Shown piece after piece: positions 8,242-18,650 of a stretch of DNA of 64,000 nt. A model generated the notes under the pieces. That model made no database searches. It was not told the DNA's origin and was given only the letters and a program-made list of their open reading frames with translations. Made by a program: the position numbers and the translations under genes. Every line of letters starts with the position of its first letter. Position 1 is the stretch's first letter. Source of the DNA: an uncultured Luteitalea sp. (lineage in GTDB: Bacteria; Acidobacteriota; Vicinamibacteria; Vicinamibacterales; Vicinamibacteraceae). The stretch is from NCBI GenBank assembly GCA_934541105.1, contig CAKTDA010000006.1, forward strand, positions 248,001 through 312,000, read 5' to 3'.

Positions 8242-8266
8242 GCCTCCCTCGCTGCAAGAGGGAGGC
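8242..8266 (-). promoter_or_regulatory. 9-bp hairpin covering the ribosome site of the SDR gene
   Basis: The arms GCCTCCCTC and GAGGGAGGC with a 7-base loop directly abut the ATG of the SDR gene. On the mRNA the 3' arm holds the only purine-rich ribosome-site candidate (GAGGGAGG), so folding would mask it. It also occupies most of the gap after the DAHP synthase stop and could act as a processing site. No T-run follows. Confidence 0.5.
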
Positions 8267-8282
8267 CGTGGTGGCGCGCCTG

Positions 8283-9365
8283 CTACCCGGCAGCGGCCGC
8301 GGCGAGGCGGGCGCTTCGCGCCTGCTGTGCCCTGGCGAACTGTTCGATCAACGGCTCGGTCTGCTCGAACGAGAGGCACGCATCGGTGATGCTCTGGCCG
8401 TAGACGGCCGAGCAGCCTGGCCCGTACGTCTGCCGCCCCTCGATGAGGTGACTCTCGATCATGGCTCCGATGATGGCCTGGGATCCGTCGGCCACCTGTG
8501 CCGCTATCGCCGCAGCGACCTCGACCTGCCGCCGATGGTCCTTCTGGCTGTTGCCGTGCGAGCAGTCGATCATCACACGTTCGGGGAGCCCGGCCGCACG
8601 CAGCCGATCGCACACGTCGCGCACCGACGCCGCGTCGAAGTTGGGCCCCGTGCGCGAACCGCCCCGCAGGATCACATGGCACGTGTCGTTGCCGGTCGTC
8701 TCGAAGATGGCCGTCACGCCCTGCTTCGTCACCGAAGGAAACAGGTGCGGCGAGCGTGCCGAGAGGACGGCATCCACCGCTGTCTGCGTCGAGCCGTCGG
8801 TGCCGTTCTTGAACCCCACGGGCATCGAGAGCCCCGAGGCGAGTTCACGGTGTACCTGGCTCTCCGTCGTGCGGGCGCCGATCGCGACCCACGAGGTGAG
8901 GTCGGCGACGTGCTGGGGCAATTGGGTGTCCAGGAACTCGCACGCCGTAGGCAGGCCGAGGTCGTTCACGTCCCGCAGGAGCTGCCGGGCGAGGCGAAGG
9001 CCCTTGTTGATGTGGTAGCTGCCGTCGAGATCGGGGTCGTTCACGAGCCCCTTCCAACCGACCGTCGTCCGGGGCTTCTCGAAGTAGCAGCGCATCACGG
9101 TGATGAGCTGGTCCTCGTAGCGCTCGGCGATCGGCAGCAGGCGCTCGGCGTACTCGAATGCGGCGCGCGTATCGTGAATCGAACACGGCCCGAGAATCAG
9201 CACGAGGCGGGGGTCGCGCCCGGCGAGCACCTCGGCAATGGCGTTGCGCGCGTTGACCACGACGTTGGAGCCCCGCTCGGTGACGGGAATCTCTTCGAGC
9301 AGAATCGCAGGCGGCAGCAGCGGGCGGACCTGGGTGATACGGAGGTCGTCAGTCCGACGGAACAT
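8283..9365 (-). CDS. 3-deoxy-7-phosphoheptulonate (DAHP) synthase, class I
   Basis: The enzyme condenses phosphoenolpyruvate and erythrose 4-phosphate, the first step of the shikimate pathway. The 360-residue length and the motifs LILGPCSIHD, RCYFEKPRTTVGWKGL, GARTTESQVHRE, GFKNGTDG, VILRGGS and IDCSHGNSQKDH are those of the AroF/AroG/AroH type. The N-terminal segment matches the usual feedback-regulated form, but which aromatic amino acid inhibits it cannot be told. A strong ribosome site (GGAGGGT) stands 5 bases before the ATG. The SDR gene follows on the same strand. Confidence 0.95.
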   Translation of the reverse strand: MFRRTDDLRITQVRPLLPPAILLEEIPVTERGSNVVVNARNAIAEVLAGRDPRLVLILGPCSIHDTRAAFEYAERLLPIAERYEDQLITVMRCYFEKPRTTVGWKGLVNDPDLDGSYHINKGLRLARQLLRDVNDLGLPTACEFLDTQLPQHVADLTSWVAIGARTTESQVHRELASGLSMPVGFKNGTDGSTQTAVDAVLSARSPHLFPSVTKQGVTAIFETTGNDTCHVILRGGSRTGPNFDAASVRDVCDRLRAAGLPERVMIDCSHGNSQKDHRRQVEVAAAIAAQVADGSQAIIGAMIESHLIEGRQTYGPGCSAVYGQSITDACLSFEQTEPLIEQFARAQQARSARLAAAAAG

Positions 9366-9417
9366 GTCACCCTCCAGATTACCGTAGGGCCCCCGGGAGG
9401 ACCGAACGGTCGGCCGG

Positions 9418-11405
<1,988 letters not shown>

Positions 11406-11409
<4 letters not shown>

Positions 11410-12197
11410 GGTCCTCGTCGGGCCGCCCGGGCGTCGGGCCAGTGCGCAATCGCCTGCGGCATCGCGCGGCGCACCAGCCGGAGCACGCGCAGCGCGCGCG
11501 ACAGCCGGCGATCGTCGTCGCCATGCCAGGCAAACCCGTACTGCGCACGGATGTGCGCCGGCAGCAAACCGACGGTGACGGTCCGGTTCATCGCGCGGGC
11601 CGGTGCCACGAGTGCCGACAGCCGCGGCGCCAGCACGTCGCGCGCAAGCGCCCGCGCCGTGTCACCGACGATGATACGACCGCTGTCGTGGAAGTGGCCG
11701 ATGCATGACTGCAGCCCGGCCCATGTCTCCGGCACGTCGTCTCCTGCCCCGAGTGCGTGGGCCAGCGGTGCCGACTCACGACACCATGCGTCCCGCTCGG
11801 ACGTCGTGAGTGGGGCGACGACGGTGTCGTAGACGAGCGGCAGCGACTCCAGCAGCGTGACGTGGACCCACAGCACCAGCGCCGGGTCCTCGGCCGAGTA
11901 CGGCGTGCCGGCCGGAAAAGGGCCGACGGCGGCGGCGAGCGTGCCATTGACGCGGGCGTGAATGGCCTTGATGCCGTCGAGCGTCGCACGCGCCTCGTCG
12001 GGCGCACCGAAGGTCAGCCGCCGCATGGCCGCCACCGTGTGGTGCAGGCGCACCGCCGCCTGGAACAGGCCCGCCCGGAAGCTGCTGTGTTCGGCAACGC
12101 CCGCCGCAACAAGCGGATGGGCCAGCTGCAACAGGATGGCCCGGCTCCAGCCGGCAAGCACGAGGCGCTCGGCGTTGATCCGCTCGGCGACGGTCAT
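11406..12197 (-). CDS. DUF2236 (MpaB/latex-clearing-type) oxygenase-like protein
   Basis: The 263 residues match the oxygenase MpaB/DUF2236 family, seen in the AGWSRAILLQLAHPLVAAGV start, the VNGT and YSAEDPALVLWVHVTLLES stretch, and the C-terminal helix region. Relatives include heme-dependent latex oxygenase and fungal MpaB. Most bacterial members have no known substrate. It overlaps ftsH by 4 bases, so the two are probably translated from one mRNA. Confidence 0.8.
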
Positions 12198-12217
12198 GGT
12201 TGCCGCAGCGAGGGGTC

Positions 12218-12239
12218 GCGGCCGGAGTCGTCCGGCCGC
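12218..12239 (-). terminator. 9-bp GC hairpin between LVIVD and DUF2236 genes
   Basis: GCGGCCGGA and TCCGGCCGC enclose a 4-base loop, with three more G-C pairs possible beyond a small bulge. It lies 22 bases past the stop of the LVIVD-repeat gene. No U-tract follows, so termination without Rho is uncertain. Confidence 0.45.
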
Positions 12240-12260
12240 CCCTTCGACTCGTTCGCTGAC

Positions 12261-14138
12261 CTACTTCCCCAGCGCGGCGAGCACTTCGGCAAGCGCCTTC
12301 ATGCGCACGGCATCCGCGCCCGTCGCCGCGGCGGCGCGTTCGCCGACGCGCGTCGAGATCATCGACAGCGTCGCAGCGTCGCCGTCCTTCAGCGCGCCTT
12401 CGAGCATCCCGGCCCGATCGCGCGGCACGGCACCCGATCGAATCAGCTGGTCGGCATACGCGAGCGCGACCGCCCTGTCGGCGGGCCAGCGGATCGGGTC
12501 CTGGTGCTGCACGTTGAAGGCCTTCGCGGTCACGAGGCGGGCCGCATCGAGTTCATGACGCGTGAGCCCTTCTGTCGGCGTGAGCCTGAAGACGTCGAGC
12601 CCGCGCGACATGTCGGCCCCGAAGACGTGGCCGTTGTACCAGTATGCGGACCAGTAGCCGCCCGTGATGAGGTGCGTGGCGTCGAGCGGCCCGCGATCGA
12701 AGAACGCGATCTCCTTCGGGTGGGCCGAGTCGGTGAAGTCCATCACCGAGATGCCGCCCTGGTACCAGGCCTGCACCATCAGGTCGCGGCCGGGCACCGG
12801 GATGAGCGACCCGTTGTGCGCCACGCAGTTCTCCTGCGGCGTCTGCGGGGCGGGAAGCTTGAAGTAGCTCCTGAACTGCAGCTTGCGATCGACGATGTCG
12901 AAGATGGCGTTGGCGCCCCAGTTGGCCTGGTCGGTGGCGAGGCAGCGGGGCCGCGTGCCTCCGCCCCACTCGTCGGTGAACACGACCTTGGTGCCGTCGT
13001 TGTTGAACGTCGCGGAATGCCAGTAGGCGAAGTTCTCGTCCGCCACCGCGTCGAGCCGCTTCGGCGCCACCGGGTCCGAGATGTCGAGCAGGATGCCGTT
13101 GCCCGAGCACGCACCGGCGGCAAGCCCGATGGCCGGGAACACGGTGATGTCGTGGCACTGGTTGGTGACGGCGGTCTTCTGCGTACCGGGACCGTGGTCG
13201 CCGCCCTTCCAGAGCCCGGCGATGTTGCCGGTCTTCTCGTCGGCGAAGATGCGCGGCCGCGCGACGACCTTCGCGTCCTGCGGGCGCGCGAGCGGCACTT
13301 CGATGACGTCGATGCTGAAGAGCGCGGTGTCCGGGTCCTCCTCGGGATCCTTGCCGGAGCACCCGGCGAGCTCTTCGGCCGAGCGCGCGGTCGACGTGCC
13401 CGAGCCGTAGACGTACACGCGTGTCGCGTCGTCCGGATTCGTCACGAGCGTGTGCGTGTGCGATCCGCGGCACGTCTGCACGGCCGCGACCTGCTTCGGC
13501 GTCCGCACGTCGGTGATGTCGAAGATGCGCACGCCGCGGAACCGCTCCTTGCTCACGGGCTCCTCGACGCCGGCGACGCCGCAATCGAGGCGTCCACGCG
13601 TCTGCTCCACCGACATGAACAGCAGGTGGCCGTGGACCGAGACGTCACCCTGGCCGCCCGGGCACACGACCGACGTCACGAGCGTGGGCGATGCCGGGTT
13701 GGCGACGTCGTAGACGTTGAAGCCGCTGAAGTTGCCGATGAACAGGTGCGTCCCGCTGAATGCGAGATCGGAGTTGGCAAAGTTCAGTCCGCCCCAGGAC
13801 CGCTCGGGGCGCTTGCCCGCCGCGGCCTTCTTCGAGGCGGCGGCCTTGGCCTCGGCCGCCGGCTCCTCGTCGTCGCCCTGACGCGGGTTGGGCTCGCCCG
13901 CCGGCGCCTTCGGGTCGAAGAAGCCGGCAGGCTTCGGGACATTGACGAGCAGTTCGAAGCCCTTGGCGGCCACGCCGGCGTCAAACAGCCCAGGCTTCAA
14001 ACCGACGCGCGGATCGCTCGATGCACCTGCGGTGGCCGAGGCCGTCGTCGCGGGTCCTGTTGCTGTCTGGGCGGCGGCAAGGGCCGCCGCCGACACGAGG
14101 ATGGCCATGCCGGCCAGGGTCCTGCGCACACACGTCAT
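12261..14138 (-). CDS. Secreted LVIVD-repeat beta-propeller protein
   Basis: This is a 625-residue exported protein with a signal peptide (about residues 1-23). A linker rich in Ala, Glu and Lys (about 80-110) precedes a propeller built from LVIVD-type units: FNVYDVANPASPTLV, VRIFDITDVRTPKQV, ILLDISDPVAPKRL and ISVMDFTDSAHPKEI. The C-terminal 90 residues are helical. The molecular function is unknown for the family. It starts within the 3' end of the DUF305 gene (ATGA overlap), and the same pairing implies a shared process outside the cytoplasm. Confidence 0.8.
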   Translation of the reverse strand: MTCVRRTLAGMAILVSAAALAAAQTATGPATTASATAGASSDPRVGLKPGLFDAGVAAKGFELLVNVPKPAGFFDPKAPAGEPNPRQGDDEEPAAEAKAAASKKAAAGKRPERSWGGLNFANSDLAFSGTHLFIGNFSGFNVYDVANPASPTLVTSVVCPGGQGDVSVHGHLLFMSVEQTRGRLDCGVAGVEEPVSKERFRGVRIFDITDVRTPKQVAAVQTCRGSHTHTLVTNPDDATRVYVYGSGTSTARSAEELAGCSGKDPEEDPDTALFSIDVIEVPLARPQDAKVVARPRIFADEKTGNIAGLWKGGDHGPGTQKTAVTNQCHDITVFPAIGLAAGACSGNGILLDISDPVAPKRLDAVADENFAYWHSATFNNDGTKVVFTDEWGGGTRPRCLATDQANWGANAIFDIVDRKLQFRSYFKLPAPQTPQENCVAHNGSLIPVPGRDLMVQAWYQGGISVMDFTDSAHPKEIAFFDRGPLDATHLITGGYWSAYWYNGHVFGADMSRGLDVFRLTPTEGLTRHELDAARLVTAKAFNVQHQDPIRWPADRAVALAYADQLIRSGAVPRDRAGMLEGALKDGDAATLSMISTRVGERAAAATGADAVRMKALAEVLAALGK

Positions 14139-14803
14139 CGTGAGAACTCCTTCAGCATCGCGCGCATCCGCGCGATCTCCATCGCCTGGTCGGACTCGAC
14201 CTCGGACGCGAAGTCGAACATCTCGGCCTCCTGACCGGCGCCCGGCGTCGCAAACAGCTCCTCGACCATCGTCAGTGCGCCCGCATGGTGCTGGATCATG
14301 CCGTCGAGGAACAAGCGGTCGAACTCCGGGCCGGAGGCAGCAGCAAGTGCCTGCATCTGGGCCGCGGTCAGCATCCCGGGCATGCGTCCTCCCGCGTGAT
14401 GATGAGCATGGGCATCCGGGAGCGGCTCGCCTCGCCGCGTGAGCCAGTCGCGCATCATCTGCATCTCGTCGCGCTGCGAGGCGTCGATCCGCTTCGCAAG
14501 CTGCTTCAGCCGCTCGTTCCGGCTTCGCGAGGGGACGAGGGCCGCCATCTCGAGTGCCTGGGCGTGATGGCCGAGCATCCCCTGCATGAATGCCGCATCT
14601 GCGGCCGTGTGGCGCACGCCAGAGGTGTCGATGGCCTCCATCGCCGAGATCTCCCGGGTGGGCTCGCCCGGCGCGCCGGGCTGGACGATGCGGGGTGCCG
14701 GCGCCTGGGCCGACGCACCGATCGGGACCGGCACGAGCAGCGCGAGGGCCAGCCACAGGGGCCGGGCGGAGAAGCGACGCACCACCGTCCGATCATCACA
14801 CAT
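14135..14803 (-). CDS. DUF305 (ferritin-like, CopM-type) exported protein
   Basis: A signal sequence (about residues 1-33, ending ASAQA) is followed by a four-helix DUF305 domain. The hallmark pairs are FMQGMLGHHAQALEM and FLDGMIQHHAGALTM, each with a His-His and Met residues. A His cluster (AHAHHHAGG) lies between them. Some members bind copper or silver in the periplasm; others are uncharacterised. Translation is coupled to the downstream LVIVD protein. A metal-binding role is plausible from the His/Met content, but not shown. Confidence 0.85.
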   Translation of the reverse strand: MCDDRTVVRRFSARPLWLALALLVPVPIGASAQAPAPRIVQPGAPGEPTREISAMEAIDTSGVRHTAADAAFMQGMLGHHAQALEMAALVPSRSRNERLKQLAKRIDASQRDEMQMMRDWLTRRGEPLPDAHAHHHAGGRMPGMLTAAQMQALAAASGPEFDRLFLDGMIQHHAGALTMVEELFATPGAGQEAEMFDFASEVESDQAMEIARMRAMLKEFSR

Positions 14804-14967
14804 CGGTCGAGCTCAGGGGGCCTGACGAATTCCGACATCGGCTTTCGGCACGCGTAAGCCGGCGTCGGCGGGAACGCGCATTTGCGGTGCGGCGGACGGA
14901 CTGCCCGCTCGCATGCGTCTTGCCCGAACCACGGTGCCACGACCTGCTGTCGCCACTGGAGGTTCCC

Positions 14968-15477
14968 GTGTACTCATCGGTTCGCCTGGTCCCGGACGTC
15001 TCGCGTCGCGAGTTCTGCTCGCAAGGCTGCCTGTCGGCTGCTGCGGTCGCACTCGGCACCCTTGCCACCGGCTGCGGGGGCAGCAGCGACGGAGGCTCGA
15101 CTCCGACGGGCCCGTCGCCAGGAGGCTCGGGCACCGGCAACCCGCTCGCCACGGCAAGCGCGACCGTTTCGGGCCGGACCGTCTCGGTTCCCGTGGACGG
15201 CTCGCCGCTTGCTACTCCGGGAGGCATGGCCATCGTGCGGACCGGCATCGGCAACTTCCTCGTCGCGCGGACCGGGGTCGATGCCTACGTCGCACTCTCC
15301 GCGGTTTGTACCCACGAAGGCAACACGGTCAGCAACGCCAACAACGGGCAGTTCGAGTGCCCGGTCCACGGCTCGCAGTTCACGCTCGCGGGCGCCGTCG
15401 TGCGGGGGCCTGCGACACGGGCGCTGACGACGTACCCGGTGACGTTCGCGAACGGGGCGGTGTCGTTCGCGGTCTGA
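14968..15477 (+). CDS. Exported Rieske [2Fe-2S] protein
   Basis: This is a 169-residue Rieske protein. The cluster ligands are visible as Cys114-x-His116 (CTHEG) and Cys131-x-x-His134 (CPVHGSQF). The N-terminus has a twin-arginine-like SRREFC and a hydrophobic stretch ending LATGC, so it may be Tat-exported and perhaps lipid-anchored. The linker is Gly/Ser-rich. The GTG start is chosen because GGAGG stands 5 bases before it, and no ATG is available. No cytochrome b partner is nearby, so it is probably a stand-alone electron carrier and not part of a bc complex. Confidence 0.83.
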   Translation: MYSSVRLVPDVSRREFCSQGCLSAAAVALGTLATGCGGSSDGGSTPTGPSPGGSGTGNPLATASATVSGRTVSVPVDGSPLATPGGMAIVRTGIGNFLVARTGVDAYVALSAVCTHEGNTVSNANNGQFECPVHGSQFTLAGAVVRGPATRALTTYPVTFANGAVSFAV

Positions 15478-15494
15478 GCGCGCCGGGCACAGCA

Positions 15495-15517
15495 GGGCGG
15501 GTTCCCCGGGCCCGCCC
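15495..15517 (+). terminator. GC-rich hairpin after the Rieske gene
   Basis: GGGCGGG and CCCGCCC form a 7-bp stem that three further pairs (two of them G-U) extend to a 3-base loop. It starts 18 bases past the stop. It shares its core with the hairpin at 5542-5565. No T-run follows. Confidence 0.4.
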
Positions 15518-15563
15518 CGCAGGCAACGGGCCGGCGCCCATGTACGCGCAGCGTTCGTGAATA

Positions 15564-18500
15564 ATGCGCTGGCGGATGCAGGACGACTCCCCGACCGGTC
15601 GCGCCACAGCGCGCGCGTGGCAGTTGCTGAAGGACAGGCTGGGCGCACGCCCCGTGCCGTCGCTCGTTGTCGCCATCGGCCTCGGCGACGGCGCCCTGCT
15701 GCGCGCCCTTGATGCGCATGCCCCGGGCACCCGGGTGCTCGCGTTCGAGACGGACCCGCAGGCAGCCGCTGCCTTCCACGCCGGGGCGTGGCCAGGGTGG
15801 CGCGATCGGCTGACCTATCTCGCCGCGCCGGACTTTGCGGGTGAAGCGGAGGCGTGGCGCGCCTTTCCGGCCGATCCCGAGGACCACGTGATCCTCGTGG
15901 CGCCAGACGTCGAACGTGCGCCGACCCCTGGTGCCGTCGCCGCGGCGCGCACACTGAAGCGTGTGCTCTATGGCGCCCGCGCCAATGCGGACGCCCGTCG
16001 CCGCTTCGCGCCACGCTACCTGCTGAACGCGCTGCGCAACGTGCCCGCGATGGTCGAGGGACGCGACCTCGCCGATCTCACCGGCACCTGCGCGGGGCAC
16101 GCGGCCGTGATCGTCGCCGCGGGTCCGTCGCTCGACCGATCAATCGACGACCTGCGCGCACTGAAGGGCCGGGCCCTCGTCATCGCGGTGGACACGGCGC
16201 TGCGCCCCCTGCTTGCCGCCGGCATCGCGCCACACCTCGTCGTCGGGCTCGACCCCGGCGAGGCCAACGCGCGGCACTTCGCGGCGCTCCCGGACGCGCC
16301 CGACACATGGCTCGTGAGCGAGACCGCGCTCGCGCCGGCGGCCGCGCGGCATTTCGGCAGCCGGACGCTGTGGTTCCGCGTTGCCGACCACGAGCCGTGG
16401 CCGTGGCTGCGATCGCACGGGCTCGACGTGCAGCACCTCGACGTCTGGGGCTCGGTGATCACGGCCGCGTTCCAGGTCGCCGTGCTCGCCGGCTGCGACC
16501 CGATCGTGTTCGTGGGGGCGGATCTCTCCTACGACGGGCGCCAGCCGTACGCCCGCGGGACGACGTACGAGTTCCAGTGGGCGGCGTGGGCCGCCAACGG
16601 CACGCTCGTAGAGGACGCCTGGCTCACCTGGCTGGCAGGCGCCACGGCTGACGTGCAGGACGTGGCAGGCAGGGCCCGCCGGACGACACCGGCACTGCTC
16701 GCGTTCAGGGACTGGCTGGCATCGCGCGCGGTGGCGAGCGGTCGCCGGATCGTCAACGCCTCGGGTGCCGGCCTGTTGATGGGCGAGGGCATCGTCCAGG
16801 CGACGCTTGCCGCCGCGCTGCCGGCAGGCGTGACCCTGCCAGCGGTGTCCGACGTCCTGCCAAAGACTGCGTCGGATGCGGATCGCGCGGACCGCGTCGC
16901 CTGGCACTTACGCATGCGCGCCGTTGGCGCCGACATCGGCGCGGCACGCGCCTCGACCGCGCTCTCGGCCTGGCGGGGCTTCGCCGGCGACGCGTGGGAC
17001 CCCGTCGCGGTGGCTGCTGCCCTCGACGCGTCTGCGTCCGCACTTGCGGGTGGCGGGGCGCCTCCCTCGGAATCGTCCGCTGTGTCGTCACTGCCGGGCG
17101 ATGTGTCGTCCCGACTGCCGGAGTCGATGATCCGCTGGCGGCAGTGGCTGTACGGCGTGCCGTCGGGCGACGCGCCGGCCTCCGCCGACCGTGATGCCTA
17201 CCTCGGGCACGCATTCCGCCTGTTGCTGGAGCTCGGTGCGACGACGAGGGACACGGACCTCGGCCAGATCGCGCAACGGTTGTCGCCGACGGCCGTGACG
17301 CCCGTCACGGCCCTGTTCGACTGGCCCGAACGACTCTCCTGGCGGATCACCGCGCTCGAAGCGCTCCTCGGAGCCGCGTGGACGAGCACGGCTACACCTC
17401 GATCCACGGACTTCTTCGGCCGTCGGCCGGATCCGAACGACGAGGCCACGCAGCCCGCATCGGAGTCCGCCGACGTCCAGCGCGCTGCGTCCATACGCGG
17501 ATCCATTGCGCTGACCGCCTTGCGGCTCTGCGAAGTTGCCGACCCGGCGGACGCCATCGATCCGGCGGTCTTCGCCTCCGGCGGGTCGGGTTCGGGAGCG
17601 GCAAGTCGCACGACCGATGGATCGACGTGCACCGTCACCGTGCGAATCGAGGATGCCTCCGGCTCGCCGGTGGACGCCATCCCCCTGCACGTGCCCTCCT
17701 GGTCGATGGCGAGGCTTCACACCGGTCTCGTCTGTGCCACTGGTGATCAGGCGCCGAGTCCCGACGCCATCGACTGGCTTGCTGCGCGCTCCTGTGACGT
17801 GTGCGGTCTCGGGACGATCGTCGTCAGCGGCCTCGGGCAGCGGACCGATGCCGTGGCGCTCGTCCGCCCCCGCGTGCTCGCACTCGCGCCGGGTCGGACG
17901 GCATACGTCTCCCATGGCACGGAAGCGGGCGTCGTCTGTGTCGTACCGGGTGCCTCGGCAAGCCTGCTGCTCCGACCGGGCGGCGAGTTGGCCACGCACA
18001 TCGAATGGCCCCGGCCCATCGTCAGCGAGCTCCGATGGGGTGACACGGTCGTCGCGTGGAGCAACGGGACGGCCGCATGGGAGGATCCGCTGCGCGGGTA
18101 CGTGATGTGGCGCGACGCCGCCGGCAGGCAGACCCGGATCGCCGACCTGCCGTTCAGGCCTTCGTCAGGGGTCGTCTGGAACGATCGGCTGTACTGGACC
18201 TGCGTCGAGCCGGGCCTCGGCACATGGGCGCCCGGCACGGAGCCCGAGAGCCTCGCATTCGCACATCCGTTCCTGTCCCTCGAGGCACGAGGCGGCCACC
18301 TGGCGGCACTTCCGCTGCGGCGGACTGCCGACGGCCGCGTGGAGCGGCGCGTGACGGGCGACGAGGTGCTGTTGTTCGCCGATGGCCGGACCGCGCGCAA
18401 CGCACTCGGGCCACTGGGGCCGCGAACGTCGGTCGCGACGACGCTCCACGGCCTGACGGCCGAAGCGTATCCGCATGCCGATGCCGTCGTGCTGCGCCGC

Positions 18501-18650
18501 GGCGCACACGCTGCGCTGCGGCTCGTCTGCTACTATCCGGTGCGCCTTGCCTGGCTTGACGACTCACTCGTCGTGAGTACGCTGTACGGCGACCTCCTTC
18601 TCTTCGACGGCCTTGCCGCAGTCGTCGATCGCCTGACCGAGGCGCCATGA
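15564..18650 (+). CDS. DUF115 (MptE/Maf-like) protein with long C-terminal beta-rich region
   Basis: Residues about 170-420 form a DUF115 domain: VIVAAGPSLDRSIDDL, AVDTALRPLLAAGIAPHLVVGLDP and FVGADLSYDGRQPYA. This domain occurs in MptE and in Maf-type flagellin glycosyltransferases. An N-terminal Rossmann-like segment (SLVVAIGLGDGALL) precedes it. At 1028 residues the protein is far longer than usual. The last 350 residues show repeated 'W.D..V.W' strands that look like a propeller. A second ATG at 15576 is also possible, with AATAAT 10 bases before it. It opens the polysaccharide cluster and overlaps the next gene by 4 bases. A sugar-transfer role is likely; the substrate is unknown. Confidence 0.75.
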   Translation: MRWRMQDDSPTGRATARAWQLLKDRLGARPVPSLVVAIGLGDGALLRALDAHAPGTRVLAFETDPQAAAAFHAGAWPGWRDRLTYLAAPDFAGEAEAWRAFPADPEDHVILVAPDVERAPTPGAVAAARTLKRVLYGARANADARRRFAPRYLLNALRNVPAMVEGRDLADLTGTCAGHAAVIVAAGPSLDRSIDDLRALKGRALVIAVDTALRPLLAAGIAPHLVVGLDPGEANARHFAALPDAPDTWLVSETALAPAAARHFGSRTLWFRVADHEPWPWLRSHGLDVQHLDVWGSVITAAFQVAVLAGCDPIVFVGADLSYDGRQPYARGTTYEFQWAAWAANGTLVEDAWLTWLAGATADVQDVAGRARRTTPALLAFRDWLASRAVASGRRIVNASGAGLLMGEGIVQATLAAALPAGVTLPAVSDVLPKTASDADRADRVAWHLRMRAVGADIGAARASTALSAWRGFAGDAWDPVAVAAALDASASALAGGGAPPSESSAVSSLPGDVSSRLPESMIRWRQWLYGVPSGDAPASADRDAYLGHAFRLLLELGATTRDTDLGQIAQRLSPTAVTPVTALFDWPERLSWRITALEALLGAAWTSTATPRSTDFFGRRPDPNDEATQPASESADVQRAASIRGSIALTALRLCEVADPADAIDPAVFASGGSGSGAASRTTDGSTCTVTVRIEDASGSPVDAIPLHVPSWSMARLHTGLVCATGDQAPSPDAIDWLAARSCDVCGLGTIVVSGLGQRTDAVALVRPRVLALAPGRTAYVSHGTEAGVVCVVPGASASLLLRPGGELATHIEWPRPIVSELRWGDTVVAWSNGTAAWEDPLRGYVMWRDAAGRQTRIADLPFRPSSGVVWNDRLYWTCVEPGLGTWAPGTEPESLAFAHPFLSLEARGGHLAALPLRRTADGRVERRVTGDEVLLFADGRTARNALGPLGPRTSVATTLHGLTAEAYPHADAVVLRRGAHAALRLVCYYPVRLAWLDDSLVVSTLYGDLLLFDGLAAVVDRLTEAP

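Noticed and set aside
9366..9417. GACCGAACGGTC as a terminator between ftsH and the DAHP synthase gene
   Set aside because: Only five pairs with a two-base centre; too short to fold stably and no T-run.
14804..14967. Possible tRNA or small RNA in the gap before the Rieske gene
   Set aside because: No cloverleaf arms or T-loop pattern found on either strand; only a short gene-leader is evident.
14968..15477. The Rieske protein as part of a cytochrome bc1 complex
   Set aside because: No cytochrome b or c1 gene nearby, and the length and Gly/Ser linker fit a stand-alone exported protein.
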